The translations under genes and the position numbers were made by a program. DNA of 64,000 bases from Pontibacter sp. FD36 (GTDB lineage Bacteria; Bacteroidota; Bacteroidia; Cytophagales; Hymenobacteraceae). Positions 9,880 to 19,150 of this stretch are shown piece by piece; within the stretch, counting starts at the first letter, position 1; each line of letters begins with the position of its first letter. The notes under the pieces are model-generated. The model was not told where the DNA came from and did no database searches. It saw only the letters and a list, made by a program, of their open reading frames with translations. Location of the stretch: positions 62,001 to 126,000 of the forward strand of contig NZ_JADPMP010000003.1 of NCBI RefSeq assembly GCF_015686655.1, given 5' to 3'.

Positions 9880-11238
9880 CTATTGCTGCAGGTAATTAAC
9901 TACCTTACCTTGTCTCGGAATCAGTAGCAATTCTTTTTGGCGTCCATTGATGTAGCGGATGCCAGCGGGAGTAAGCACCGCCTGCTCTTCCAGCATCACC
10001 CGAATCTCTTTATCTTTCCACTCTGGCAGCGTTACTTTTGCATTAAGTTCGATGGCGTAAGCCGTGTTATGCTGCAGCGGGTAATCACCTGTTCCGGGCG
10101 CACCTCCCTGTTTGTCCCACATACCGATGGCGGGACCAGCCCCGTGACCATGGTAGCCAATGGGGTGCGAGTAGATGCTAGCCACAATATTCTCCTGCTT
10201 TGCCTGTGCCAATGTCGCTTTCAGTACTTCATTGCCAGTTCTGCCTGGCTTCATGTGTGAGGTGAGGATGTCCTGCAGACGGTTGCCGGTGGCGAGTGCA
10301 TTTTTCAGGTATAGCGGGGCTTCGGTTTCTCCGGGTTTTAGTACATAGGCTAACTGCTGTACATCGGTGTTGAGGCGGAGATAAGTGATACCGAGGTCGC
10401 AGTGCACCAGATCACCGTACTGGATAACCTCCTGCGCCGGACGCTCTGCAAAAGAGCGTTCCGAGTCACCCGCTCCCGGGTTGGCACGCTGTACATCCAC
10501 AGTCGGGTGAAACCAGGCTTCCAGTTTCAGTTCCGCAATGCGCTCCCGAAACCACCACACCACATCATCAGTCGTAGTCGTGCCAGGCTTGATTACCTTC
10601 TCCGAGAAACCTTCCGCAATAATACTGTGCCCGATCTGGCTGATTTGTTCATACAGCTCCAGTTCCGTTTCAGTGCGCACCTGCAGCCAGTCCACCGCCA
10701 GTTTTTCCGCCGACACTACACGTTTTTGAAATGCCTTGGGCAGGGAGACTACCAGTCCTTCATATTCCGTTTTCACCAGGCCGTCGGCGTGCCCAAAATG
10801 AGAGGAGAAATTCAGTCCGATCTTTTTTGGATTGCGCTCGGCAATGAGCGTAGCGAGACGCTTCCACTGATCAGGCTCCTCTTCCGGATTCCAGGCGCCT
10901 TTAAACAGATTCCCGATATCGTAACGTGCTACGGCCAGGCGTTCCACTGTTCTGCCATTGTCAAAGAAGAGCAGGATCGTCCTGCGTCGGGCTGCCAACC
11001 AGGTAGCGGGCAACATGGTTTTGATCACCGGGTCTTCGTTGTACTCCCGCGCAATGACCAGCCACATGTCTATACCTTGTTTGCGCATCAGAGTGGGCAA
11101 CAGGTTGTCGAGTCGTTCCTGTAGTATTTTGTCTTCGAGGATGGCCTGCTCTTTTAGGGGTAAAATGGCATGCATCTGCTGTGCGAAAGCAGGCACTGCC
11201 AGGCTCAGGAATAGAAGGAGAGGTAAAAGCTTTCTCAT
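9880..11238 (-). CDS. Secreted M24-family metallopeptidase (Xaa-Pro aminopeptidase-like)
   Basis: This 452-residue protein has a signal peptide (MRKLLPLLLFLSLAVPAFA) and therefore acts in the periplasm or outside. Residues 40-180 resemble the creatinase N-terminal domain. The pita-bread catalytic domain follows with likely metal ligands D281 (HCDLG), D292 (LNTD), H363 or H365 (GYHGHGAG), E397 (YAIELNA) and E417/E418 (MLEEQ). M24 enzymes remove N-terminal residues before proline or split X-Pro dipeptides. The gene converges on the TonB receptor with only two bases between stop codons. A candidate -7 box TATCTTTG lies at 11270-11263, 24 bases before the start codon. Confidence 0.9.
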   Translation of the reverse strand: MRKLLPLLLFLSLAVPAFAQQMHAILPLKEQAILEDKILQERLDNLLPTLMRKQGIDMWLVIAREYNEDPVIKTMLPATWLAARRRTILLFFDNGRTVERLAVARYDIGNLFKGAWNPEEEPDQWKRLATLIAERNPKKIGLNFSSHFGHADGLVKTEYEGLVVSLPKAFQKRVVSAEKLAVDWLQVRTETELELYEQISQIGHSIIAEGFSEKVIKPGTTTTDDVVWWFRERIAELKLEAWFHPTVDVQRANPGAGDSERSFAERPAQEVIQYGDLVHCDLGITYLRLNTDVQQLAYVLKPGETEAPLYLKNALATGNRLQDILTSHMKPGRTGNEVLKATLAQAKQENIVASIYSHPIGYHGHGAGPAIGMWDKQGGAPGTGDYPLQHNTAYAIELNAKVTLPEWKDKEIRVMLEEQAVLTPAGIRYINGRQKELLLIPRQGKVVNYLQQ

Positions 11239-11262
11239 AGATGTTCTGCATTAGGGCGTTAA

Positions 11263-11270
11263 CAAAGATA
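11263..11270 (-). promoter_or_regulatory. Candidate Bacteroidota -7 box for the M24 peptidase gene
   Basis: On the minus strand the sequence reads TATCTTTG and matches TAnnTTTG. No clear -33 TTTG is seen at the expected distance, so the call rests on position alone. Confidence 0.35.
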
Positions 11271-11308
11271 AGAGAATTGTGCAGACATGAGCTGTAGTAA
11301 CTGACTTC

Positions 11309-11890
11309 TTACCACCTCCTGTTTTTAATGGTGACACCTACAGCCGCCAGTCGCTGACCGGTGTGGAAACTTTGCACGGAGCCTCTCAATCCGAAAGTGA
11401 GATGCTGTGTTGCCTTTATATCCAGGTTCAGCGCCAACGCATAGCCTGCCTGCAAACCATTTCTAGAGCGCATTTCGGGCTCGAAGTCTGTGATGCCACC
11501 CTGCCCATTATACTGAATGGAAAGCCCGTACAACTCCCGTTCGCTGGCATACCTGAGCACCGGGCCTGCAGCCGGGTAAATCTGGACAGGGCCAGCATTG
11601 ATGAACAGGTTATACAACCCTTCAAGCGCTACGCCATTCGACTTTTGAAAGGTCTCATACCCCTGGCCCCAGCGACGGGTCTGCTCAATGTATGTGCCTG
11701 TTGCCAGTATCTCAAAGCCGGAGCGATTCGAGATTTGCGTTTGCATACCACCTATGAACCAGTGCCCAGGAATGTCGCCGTTGCCGGCATACACGGTACC
11801 ATAACCAACTTTGGGAGTCCATTTGTTCTGTGCCATTGCAGTGAAGGAGGAGGTGAAGAGAAGTGCGAAGAGTATAAGTTTGGTTTTCAT
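11309..11890 (-). CDS. Secreted beta-barrel-like protein of unknown function
   Basis: The 193-residue product has a signal peptide (MKTKLILFALLFTSSFTAMA, then Gln). The mature part is rich in Gly, aromatic and alternating residues, including YGTVYAGNGDIPGHWFIGG and HLTFGLRGSVQSF, and it ends in an aromatic residue (NRRW). These are features of a small eight-stranded outer-membrane barrel. No specific family is recognised. The gene lies in the same orientation as the M24 peptidase gene but 70 bases upstream of that gene's start, so co-transcription is possible but unproven. Confidence 0.78.
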   Translation of the reverse strand: MKTKLILFALLFTSSFTAMAQNKWTPKVGYGTVYAGNGDIPGHWFIGGMQTQISNRSGFEILATGTYIEQTRRWGQGYETFQKSNGVALEGLYNLFINAGPVQIYPAAGPVLRYASERELYGLSIQYNGQGGITDFEPEMRSRNGLQAGYALALNLDIKATQHLTFGLRGSVQSFHTGQRLAAVGVTIKNRRW

Positions 11891-12029
11891 AAGCTGGGAT
11901 TTTAGGTAAGCGTTAGAGATGAAAATAATGCAAGAGGATTTGTATTCAATATATGAAATATTGTATAATTTTTTACGACAATATATGTGCCAGTTTAAGT
12001 GCTGATCTAAAATTGGGGCTTAAAACTTT

Positions 12030-12071
12030 ATGTATAAAAAGACAAAGGCAGCCCTATAGGAGCTGCCTTTG
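12030..12071 (-). terminator. Terminator in the spacer, likely for the second BNR gene
   Basis: CAAAGGCAGC at 12043-12052 pairs with GCTGCCTTTG at 12062-12071. On the minus strand the stem is followed by TCTTTTTAT. The next gene stop on that strand is at 12096. Confidence 0.85.
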
Positions 12072-12095
12072 CAATAGGTATAGTAATTTTCAGAA

Positions 12096-15032
12096 TTAAC
12101 TTCTTGCTCTTCTTTCCTGCGCTTTCAAAGTAAACTCAGAAGTAGCCTTGCCACCATCGGCCGTTTCTACTTCCACGATGTACTTACCTGGCTGCAAGTA
12201 GATCACTTTGTTGTTAGCAGATTCTACTTTTACGGCTTCTTCACCATCTTTCTTGCTGCCGTTCAGGGCCGTTTCGTAGGCTTTGGCATTGGCTTCGTCT
12301 ACCGAGAAGTTGTAGCTCACATAGTTCAGACCACGCTCGTTCTCGTCCTTCATTTCCTTCAGCACCTGTCCTTTATCGGTTTTGATGCGGATGGTCGTAG
12401 TGCCAGCCTGTGCCGTGTAGAATGGAATTTCTAGGGAAGATTCTGCTGGCTCACCCCAGGCACCCCACGACTGTCCCCAGCGCGGGTTGTAGTTGGTTGG
12501 CTGGAAGGCGAACAGGTGCAGCTTCTGATTCTTAATCTCCGGTGTAAGCTGCTGCAGGTGTTCTACGTTGGCAATATAGATGGAACGGCCGTGCGTACCC
12601 ACAATCAAATCGTTGTCACGTGGGTGTACCACCACATCGTGCACTGACACAGCTGGCATGCCGTTGCGCATCTGCATGAAGGTCTTGCCTCGGTCCATTG
12701 AGATGTACAAGCCATGGTCGGTGCCTACGTAAAGCAGGTCCGGGTTCTTCGGGTCTTCCTTTACCACGTTGATAGCCTCTGCTGGCAGGTTTGTGCCCAG
12801 GCGCTCCCACTTTTTACCGTTATCTTCCGACACGTATAGGTATGGCGTGAAGTCATCCCAACGGTAACCGTTGAGTGAAGTATACACGCGGTTCTCAGCG
12901 TGGTTAGAGGCTACTACAGTTGATACCCACATATTTTGTGGCAGTTTCTTGCCGATATTCTCCCAGTTATAGCCACCGTCTTTGGATACATGGATCGCGC
13001 CATCATCGGAGCCTGTGTAGAGCAGACCGAATTTCAGCGGCGACTCATCGATGCTTGTTAGGGTACCGAAGCCAACGTCACCTTTCAGACCACCGTTGGT
13101 CAGGTCGCCGGAAAGGGTCTGCATCTCTTCGCCCTTCTTCATGGAGCGGTGGAATTTATTGGAGCCGAAGTATAGGATGTCCTGGTTGTGGCGGCTCAAG
13201 TGGATCGGGCTTTCCCAGTTGAAGCGGAGCGGCGTTTCACCCAGTTCATGCGTTGGCTTCACAGAAACACGCTGGCCGGTACGCTTGTCTACGCGGGCAT
13301 AGTTGCCGTACTGCGAACCCAGGTATACCGTGTTGTTGTCACGGAAATCCACCTGCACCATCATGCCGTCACCCCCGCCTAGGCGCTGGTATGGGTAGCG
13401 GCCGTTCTGGGTCCAGGCAGAGCTGGCCTTGTAGTTGCTAGGACCGTACCATGTACCGTTGTCCTGCAAGCCGCCATAAATGTTGTAAGGCTTCTCCATA
13501 TCCACGGCCACGGCGTAGAACTGCCCTACCGAAGGAGAGTTGGCAATCGCCCAGGTTTTGCCGTCGTCGTAGGTGATGTTCAGGCCACCGTCGTTGCCGT
13601 TGATCACGTAGCCTGGTTTGTCAGGGCTCACCCATAGGGCCTGATGATCGGAGTGCACGTTGTCGCCCTCAATGTTGCGGAAGGTCTTGCCTCCGTCGTC
13701 TGAGGTCAAAAGCGGCACACCGAGCAGGTATACCTTGTCAGGGTTGTGCGGCGCTACACGTACCACACCGAAGTAGTAACCGTAGCTCGAGTACATGTCG
13801 TCGATTGGCTTCTCGTGCGTCTTCTTCCAGGTCTTGCCAGCGTCGTCGGAGCGGTATAGCTCAGCACCTTTCACCGGAGCTTCTGTGGTCACCGCTAACG
13901 GGTCTTCCAGGTATGCGGCTAGGGCAGCCGGCTTGATTTTACCGCTCTTCACGTCGGCCTTAACCGTTTTGGCGGTATACTTGGCTGGGAAGCGGTTGTT
14001 GTCGAGGAAGCTGTTCAGGTCTTTTTCGTTCAGGGCCAGGAAAGCCTCAGTCGTCATGCCCTTGAACTGATCTTTCTGCAGCTCGCCTGCTTTCGGTTCC
14101 TTCTTTTCTACCTGGCACAGCTCCTGGTTGTCCAGGAAAGCGTAAATGATGTTCGGGTTGCCCGGGTGGATGTCGAGACCGATACGGCCTACGCCAGCAG
14201 AAGTCGGGAAGCCGCTGCCCTCGGTGCTCACACGAGTCCAGGTGTTGCCACCGTCTGTTGACTTATGGATGCCGGAGGTCTTGCCGCCTTCCACAAAATC
14301 CCAGGCGCGGCGCTCGCGGTGCCACATGGCCGTATACAGGTTGTTAGGATTTTTCGGATCGATCACCAGGTCAATCGCTCCTGTGTTATCGTCGATGTAC
14401 AGGGTCTTCTTCCAGGTCTTGCCGCCGTCAGTGGTTTTATAGATACCCCGGTCTTTGTTAGGTGAGTACAGATGTCCAACCGCAGCTACCCAAACGGTGT
14501 TAGGGTCAGTTGGGTGCAGGATGATGCGACCGATGTGATGCGTGTCATCCAGACCCATGTGCTGCCAGGTTTTGCCGCCGTCGGTGCTCTTGTACACACC
14601 CACGCCTGAGTAGGAGGAGCGGCTGGAGTTACTCTCGCCGGTACCGATCCAGATCGTTTCGTTGTTGTTCCAGTCCACAGCAATGTCACCGATGGTCATC
14701 ACCGCTTCGTTGTCGAAGAGGGACTCAAAGGAGATGCCGTTGTTCATGGTTTTCCAGAGTCCGCCCGATGCATAGGCTGCGTAGAAATTAGTCGGATCTT
14801 TCGGGTTCACATCCAGGTCAGTGATGCGGCCGCTCTGCACGGTAGGGCCCACATTGCGGAAGGCCAGGTTTTTAACAAGGGAGTTCTGTTCCAGCTGCTG
14901 TCGCTTTTCAAACCCCTGCAGCCTTTCTTTGGCGGGTGTGGAAGCCGGCTGCTTTGGTGCTTTCTTCTGAGCCTGCACAGCGCCCCCGCTCAGGGCCACC
15001 AGCAGCGCTACAGAAAGTATACGCTTTTGCAT
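12096..15032 (-). CDS. Secreted BNR-repeat (VPS10/sortilin-like beta-propeller) protein, second paralogue
   Basis: This 978-residue protein has a signal peptide (MQKRILSVALLVALSGGAVQA) and about ten Asp-box motifs, including KSTDGGKTW, KTTDGGKTW, KSTDGGNTW, RSDDAGKTW, VSKDGGYNW and ISMDRGKTF. Between about residues 305 and 400 an insertion rich in Lys, Ala and Leu, predicted helical, interrupts the propeller. The C-terminus (about 850-970) is an Ig-like beta domain (PGKYIVEVETADGGKATSEF) without the helical tail of its paralogue at 2939-6124. Location is predicted outside the inner membrane. No catalytic residues of sialidases are recognisable, so the glycosyl hydrolase label common for this family is not supported here. 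Confidence 0.85.
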   Translation of the reverse strand: MQKRILSVALLVALSGGAVQAQKKAPKQPASTPAKERLQGFEKRQQLEQNSLVKNLAFRNVGPTVQSGRITDLDVNPKDPTNFYAAYASGGLWKTMNNGISFESLFDNEAVMTIGDIAVDWNNNETIWIGTGESNSSRSSYSGVGVYKSTDGGKTWQHMGLDDTHHIGRIILHPTDPNTVWVAAVGHLYSPNKDRGIYKTTDGGKTWKKTLYIDDNTGAIDLVIDPKNPNNLYTAMWHRERRAWDFVEGGKTSGIHKSTDGGNTWTRVSTEGSGFPTSAGVGRIGLDIHPGNPNIIYAFLDNQELCQVEKKEPKAGELQKDQFKGMTTEAFLALNEKDLNSFLDNNRFPAKYTAKTVKADVKSGKIKPAALAAYLEDPLAVTTEAPVKGAELYRSDDAGKTWKKTHEKPIDDMYSSYGYYFGVVRVAPHNPDKVYLLGVPLLTSDDGGKTFRNIEGDNVHSDHQALWVSPDKPGYVINGNDGGLNITYDDGKTWAIANSPSVGQFYAVAVDMEKPYNIYGGLQDNGTWYGPSNYKASSAWTQNGRYPYQRLGGGDGMMVQVDFRDNNTVYLGSQYGNYARVDKRTGQRVSVKPTHELGETPLRFNWESPIHLSRHNQDILYFGSNKFHRSMKKGEEMQTLSGDLTNGGLKGDVGFGTLTSIDESPLKFGLLYTGSDDGAIHVSKDGGYNWENIGKKLPQNMWVSTVVASNHAENRVYTSLNGYRWDDFTPYLYVSEDNGKKWERLGTNLPAEAINVVKEDPKNPDLLYVGTDHGLYISMDRGKTFMQMRNGMPAVSVHDVVVHPRDNDLIVGTHGRSIYIANVEHLQQLTPEIKNQKLHLFAFQPTNYNPRWGQSWGAWGEPAESSLEIPFYTAQAGTTTIRIKTDKGQVLKEMKDENERGLNYVSYNFSVDEANAKAYETALNGSKKDGEEAVKVESANNKVIYLQPGKYIVEVETADGGKATSEFTLKAQERRARS

Positions 15033-15233
15033 TGTGTAGATGTAGGTATAGTTTAGAGTAGATTATTTGAGTTTCTAAAGCTAAGAAATTGTACCGGATT
15101 TTGGAACAAAAAGGAACACCAGGTATGGCGCAACCGATTTTCGTGCTGATGGCAAACTGGCTGTTACTTGTTTTTGGCTAAATCCCGTATTAGCTTCACA
15201 TAAACCTATAGCACTACGGGCTGTTGCCTGTAC

Positions 15234-16211
15234 ATGAGAGATAGCACATTGAACAATACCCTAGATATACTGATAGTGGGCGGTGGTCCCATCGGGTTGG
15301 CCTGCGGACTGGAAGCGAAGAAGGCCGGACTTTCTTACCAGATCATCGAGAAAGGCACCATCACCAATTCGCTTTTCAACTACCCGCTCAACATGACCTT
15401 CTTCTCTACCGCCGACCGGCTGGAGATCGGAGGTTTTCCCTTTCCGTCGATTCACCCCAAACCCAACCGCAGCGAGGCGCTGGAGTATTACCGACGGGTA
15501 GCGGACATTGGAGAATTGAACATCCGTTTGTTCGAAGAGGTGACAGGTATAAGTAGGGAAGGAGAGCTATACCTGACGAACACCAGCAAGGGCAGTTACC
15601 AGTCGCGATACGTTATCCTGGCGACCGGCTTTTACGACATCCCCAACATGTTGGCTATACCTGGCGAGGATTTGCCTAAAGTGAAGCATTATTACTACGA
15701 TCCGCATTATTACTACAAACAGAAGATCGTGGTGGTAGGCGCCAACAATTCCTCTGCTGACGTGGCCTTAGAAACCTGGCGCAAAGGAGCTGACGTGACC
15801 ATGGTGGTGCGCGAAGGTGAACTCGGGCGGATCAAGTACTGGATCAAACCCGACCTGGAAAACCGGATCGCGGAGGGCAGTATCAAAGCCTACTTCAACT
15901 CCAGTCTGACTGAGATCCGAGAGCAGGAAGTGGACATACAGACGCCGGAAGGCAAAGTGACGATCCCCAACGATTTCGTAATGGCCATGACGGGCTATCA
16001 ACCCAACTTTGCTTTCCTAGAAAGGATCGGGGTGAAACTATCCGACGACTTTTACCGGCACCCTTACCATAATCCCGAAACAATGGAGACCAACCTGCCT
16101 GGGCTATACCTGGCAGGTGTGGTGTGTGGCGGCATGGAAACGCATGTGTGGTTTATCGAAAACTCCCGAGAGCATGCCGTGAAAATAGTGAAGCATATCG
16201 TGGCGAAGTAG
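15234..16211 (+). CDS. ypdA: YpdA-family putative bacillithiol disulfide reductase
   Basis: The 325-residue flavoprotein has an N-terminal FAD-binding GGGPIG motif (about 16-21) and a second Rossmann motif GANNSSADVALE (about 164-175) for NADPH. The ATGFYDIPNMLAIPGE segment and the C-terminal GLYLAGVVCGGMETHVWFIEN signature are typical of YpdA (Bdr). These enzymes are proposed to reduce bacillithiol disulfide with NADPH in the cytoplasm. They lack the CxxC pair of thioredoxin reductases, and none is visible here. Bacillithiol use is known in several Bacteroidota. The gene ends one base from the convergent neighbour's stop codon. Four copies of the CAGGTATA word lie within it. Confidence 0.88.
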   Translation: MRDSTLNNTLDILIVGGGPIGLACGLEAKKAGLSYQIIEKGTITNSLFNYPLNMTFFSTADRLEIGGFPFPSIHPKPNRSEALEYYRRVADIGELNIRLFEEVTGISREGELYLTNTSKGSYQSRYVILATGFYDIPNMLAIPGEDLPKVKHYYYDPHYYYKQKIVVVGANNSSADVALETWRKGADVTMVVREGELGRIKYWIKPDLENRIAEGSIKAYFNSSLTEIREQEVDIQTPEGKVTIPNDFVMAMTGYQPNFAFLERIGVKLSDDFYRHPYHNPETMETNLPGLYLAGVVCGGMETHVWFIENSREHAVKIVKHIVAK

Positions 16212-16212
16212 G

Positions 16213-16770
16213 CTAAAACATAAAGCCCAACTGCACTGATAAGCGTTTGAAAGTGATCTTTTGCTCTGTGAAACTATTTCCCCAAGAGCTGACGGTTTCT
16301 GCCTTTTGGGTTTTATAACCGGCCGCAAAGGTATAGGCGGTGCTATTGCCTGTTCTGACACGGAAACCCAGTGCCGGATTAAACATCCAGCCACCTTTCT
16401 TGCTGTCATCACCAGATTCATGGCTCAGAAAAGCGGAGCCATACCCAACATCGATGCTGTAGACCGGGCTGATACGTGTGTCCAAAGCCTCGCCACGAAC
16501 ACCTAAGGCAAAAGGCGTGATCAGCAGGTTATCATAAAAATCGAATCCGGTCGTGGCACCGACGGCCAATAGCCGGTGCAGGCGGTAGCCATTGAAAATC
16601 TCCACTGTAGGCGCAGCCACAAAGTTGTTGACATCATGCTGCTTGTTGTCTCCATACAGATAGCCGAGTTCGACAGCGCCCATGTAACGCTTCAGAGGCT
16701 GTTCTTCTGACTGTGCTAGAGCCAAGCCGGAAATAAATAATGACAGAGTGAGCAGGTATAGAAATTTCAT
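16213..16770 (-). CDS. Outer-membrane beta-barrel-like protein
   Basis: The 185-residue product has a signal peptide (MKFLYLLTLSLFISGLALA, then Gln). It alternates polar and hydrophobic residues through GAVELGYLYGDNKQH, GATTGFDFYDN and PALGFRVRTGNS, and ends in a Phe (LSVQLGFMF), as outer-membrane barrels do for recognition by the BAM complex. It lies 18 bases downstream of the LVIVD-repeat lipoprotein gene on the same strand, so the two form a likely operon with a shared but unknown envelope role. Confidence 0.8.
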   Translation of the reverse strand: MKFLYLLTLSLFISGLALAQSEEQPLKRYMGAVELGYLYGDNKQHDVNNFVAAPTVEIFNGYRLHRLLAVGATTGFDFYDNLLITPFALGVRGEALDTRISPVYSIDVGYGSAFLSHESGDDSKKGGWMFNPALGFRVRTGNSTAYTFAAGYKTQKAETVSSWGNSFTEQKITFKRLSVQLGFMF

Positions 16771-16788
16771 GTAGTGGCGATAGAGAGA

Positions 16789-18072
16789 TTAGCGGGATAC
16801 GGGCAGCTTGCTGAGCAGCTTGATGTCTTTCGGATTGCTGTAGTCATACTGGTAGAGGCCGTCCTGGCCTATCAGTAACAGGTTGCTACCCATCGGTATG
16901 ACGTCAAAGGCATCATGCTCTTTGAAGTGAGAAATCAGATTTTCGCTCACTTTCAGGTGATCCTTCGCATCGAAAATCTTCAGACCATACTTGCCTTCAC
17001 AGAGAAAGAGTGTCGAGCGGTCTATACCTAAGCCGTGCGGGTTTTGCATAGGGTAGGTTTTGATAAGCTGTGGACTGCGTGGATTGCTGATGTTGATCAC
17101 TTCAAGCTGGTTCGTGAAACCGGCGCATTCGTTGCCAGATCGCAGTGTTACCCAGGCCAGATCGCCCTCCACCACCACCGGGTCGCAGCTGTTGACGTGT
17201 GCATAAGTAGACAGATGCACCGGGCTTACCGGGTTGCTGTTGTCGTAGATGTGCATACCTGTGGTAGAACCGATGAACAGCTTGTTATCGTAAGGGAAGA
17301 TCGTTTCGATGCCCCAACCCAAGCTGATTTTCTCGCCCTTTTTTGGATTAGCCGTGTTGCTGATGTCGAGCACCTGCAAGTCAGAGTTGCTGACGGTATA
17401 CAGGTGATTCCCTGAAATAGTAAACCTCGCCATCGAGCCGCCTTTGCCGGAAGAGTTGCTAGGCTGCGCCACAGAAGCGGAAGCGAAGGAACGTCCATCA
17501 GCAGTCATCCAGCCATTGCGCCACCCGGGGCCAGCGCTACTGCAGTCAGTACCGGCTGGCTGTTTCAGCTGTGTCTCCACAAACTCAGAGATGAAAAAGG
17601 CTGCGGTGTCATTTACCAGCATCCCAAAATAAGTCGGGAAAATATTCTCGACGCGGCTGACCAATTTAACATCCAGCGGATTGCTGATGTCAAAGGCCAC
17701 CAGGTCAATGTAGTTGTCAGCATACAAAATGTTGCCTTTCACCGCCATGTCCAGATTGCCCGGAATATCTATAAAGCTGAGGAAACGCGGTGCGCTCGGG
17801 ATAGCGTTGTCTATTATGTGGATACCTTTGTTTATTTCATTGATGAAAAGGTAGTGACCCTTTGTATAAATCTTGCCCGGTTCTTTGAGGGTTTGAGCAG
17901 GCGTAACTTTCACAGCATTTTTCAGCTCTGCCCGCATCAAGTACACGGGTTCGTATACAATAAATGTTGTGGTCGACTCACATTCGTCGGAGCAGGAACT
18001 TAGCAGCATGGCCGGCAGAAAAAGCAACAGGGCGATAGCCTGCTGTAAAGCGGGTAGAGGTCCTTTCTTCAT
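16789..18072 (-). CDS. LVIVD-repeat lipoprotein (beta-propeller)
   Basis: The 427-residue protein has a lipoprotein signal ending LLSSC and should be anchored to a membrane facing the periplasm or the exterior. It contains repeats of the LVIVD type with the core (I/V)-x-D-(I/A)-SNP, such as VAFDISNPLDVKLVS, QVLDISNTANPKKG, HIYDNSNPVSPVHL and EVINISNPRSPQLI. These make a propeller-like fold found in bacterial surface proteins of unknown function. It is the first gene of a two-gene unit with the beta-barrel protein downstream. Confidence 0.85.
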   Translation of the reverse strand: MKKGPLPALQQAIALLLFLPAMLLSSCSDECESTTTFIVYEPVYLMRAELKNAVKVTPAQTLKEPGKIYTKGHYLFINEINKGIHIIDNAIPSAPRFLSFIDIPGNLDMAVKGNILYADNYIDLVAFDISNPLDVKLVSRVENIFPTYFGMLVNDTAAFFISEFVETQLKQPAGTDCSSAGPGWRNGWMTADGRSFASASVAQPSNSSGKGGSMARFTISGNHLYTVSNSDLQVLDISNTANPKKGEKISLGWGIETIFPYDNKLFIGSTTGMHIYDNSNPVSPVHLSTYAHVNSCDPVVVEGDLAWVTLRSGNECAGFTNQLEVINISNPRSPQLIKTYPMQNPHGLGIDRSTLFLCEGKYGLKIFDAKDHLKVSENLISHFKEHDAFDVIPMGSNLLLIGQDGLYQYDYSNPKDIKLLSKLPVSR

Positions 18073-18189
18073 AAGTGTCCTTTTTAATGTGAAACCAAAT
18101 TAGTGGCCTTTGTAGTGTACTATTACATGCCCCTTAATTACAGGACCCTGAAAGGATAGCAATGGTTGTAAGGTGTTAAGAATATCTGC

Positions 18190-18873
18190 CTAAAATTTTT
18201 TCTTCCTGCTGGAATTGTTGCGACTGTCATAATGCCTGCCGCCTGTACTTTTTTTGGCGCCGTCTGGTCGCTTAGGTCTGCTGCCAGTCCCGAAGCTACT
18301 GCCCGCTATCAGGCTTTTCAATTTGTCTGCTTCATCCCCTGTTAGTTCACGGTACTCACCAGGCTGCAACTCGCCCAGACTCAGCGGACCAATGGCAGGG
18401 CGAATGAGGCGCAGTGTCGGGTAACCCACAGCGGCTGTCATGCGACGCACCTGCCGGTTCATGCCCTGCGAGATCTTGATTTCTACCCAGCTTGTAGGAA
18501 TGTCCTTTCGGAAACGGATCGGTTTGGAGCGTCCCCATACCTGTGGTTCCTCCTCGAGTAGACTGGCTTTGGCCGGGGCAGTTTTCGTGTTTTTGATCAT
18601 CACGCCGCGTCGCAATTCCTCCAGCGCCTCCTCGGTAGGTATACCATCCACCTGCACCCAATAAGTTTTTTCGATTTTGAACTTTGGGTCGGAGAGGCGA
18701 TGCTGCAGGGTTTTGTCATCGGTCAGCAGCACCAGCCCTTCACTGTCATAGTCGAGGCGGCCAACCGGGTAAATGTTAGGTACAGGCACAAAGTCTTTAA
18801 GCGTGGTACGACCTCCCTCGTCCGTAAACTGGGTGAGCACTTCGTAGGGCTTGTTGAGGATGATGTATTTCAA
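18190..18873 (-). CDS. rluE: RsuA/RluE-family 23S rRNA pseudouridine synthase
   Basis: The 227-residue enzyme matches the RsuA/RluB/RluE family, which converts a uridine in rRNA to pseudouridine. RluE in E. coli targets 23S U2457; the exact target here is inferred. The catalytic Asp is D41 in GRLDYDSEGLVLLT, and QGMNRQVRRM (about 151-160) is the family's C-terminal motif. It has no S4 domain, as in RluE. The C-terminus adds a basic, disordered tail (SSRKKKF). The start must be TTG at 18871-18873: an in-frame TAA lies three codons upstream and no ATG is available. The TTG touches an 8-base periodic repeat. Confidence 0.9.
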   Translation of the reverse strand: MKYIILNKPYEVLTQFTDEGGRTTLKDFVPVPNIYPVGRLDYDSEGLVLLTDDKTLQHRLSDPKFKIEKTYWVQVDGIPTEEALEELRRGVMIKNTKTAPAKASLLEEEPQVWGRSKPIRFRKDIPTSWVEIKISQGMNRQVRRMTAAVGYPTLRLIRPAIGPLSLGELQPGEYRELTGDEADKLKSLIAGSSFGTGSRPKRPDGAKKSTGGRHYDSRNNSSRKKKF

Positions 18874-18912
18874 GGGAGTTTAGGAGTTTAAGAGTTGAGG
18901 ATTTAGAGAGTC
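18871..18912. repeat. 8-base periodic repeat abutting the rluE start codon
   Basis: Reading plus strand after CAAGGG, units AGTTTAGG, AGTTTAAG, AGTTGAGG, ATTTAGAG follow with a period of 8. A closely similar block, also beginning CAAG at a TTG start codon, is at 21858-21898. Confidence 0.65.
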
Positions 18913-18947
18913 CTTTGAGTTAAAAATGTAAAAAATATAGCTTATAC

Positions 18948-19020
18948 TGTCATCCCGAAAGCTTTGAGAGATCTGGATTATTGCAGGGCAACGGACTGTT
19001 TTAGATTTCTCCTAAATAGA
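18948..19020. repeat. TGTCATCCCGAAAG-type dispersed intergenic repeat
   Basis: It begins TGTCATCCCGAAAGC, followed by GAGAGATCTGG, matching the repeat at 2724 and partly those at 59261 and 59758. The rest of the 277-base spacer 18874-19150 holds an AACAATCAACC-type low-complexity stretch near 19115-19152 and no gene. Confidence 0.6.
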
Positions 19021-19150
19021 GGTGCCCTTACCTCGATCGAAATAACGAATAAACCTTAAATTGATGGCATTTGGTTGTAATCTGGACAATCGTGCACCGG
19101 GAATCATGCACTAGCAACAATCAACCATCAACAATTTAAAAATCAACAAT

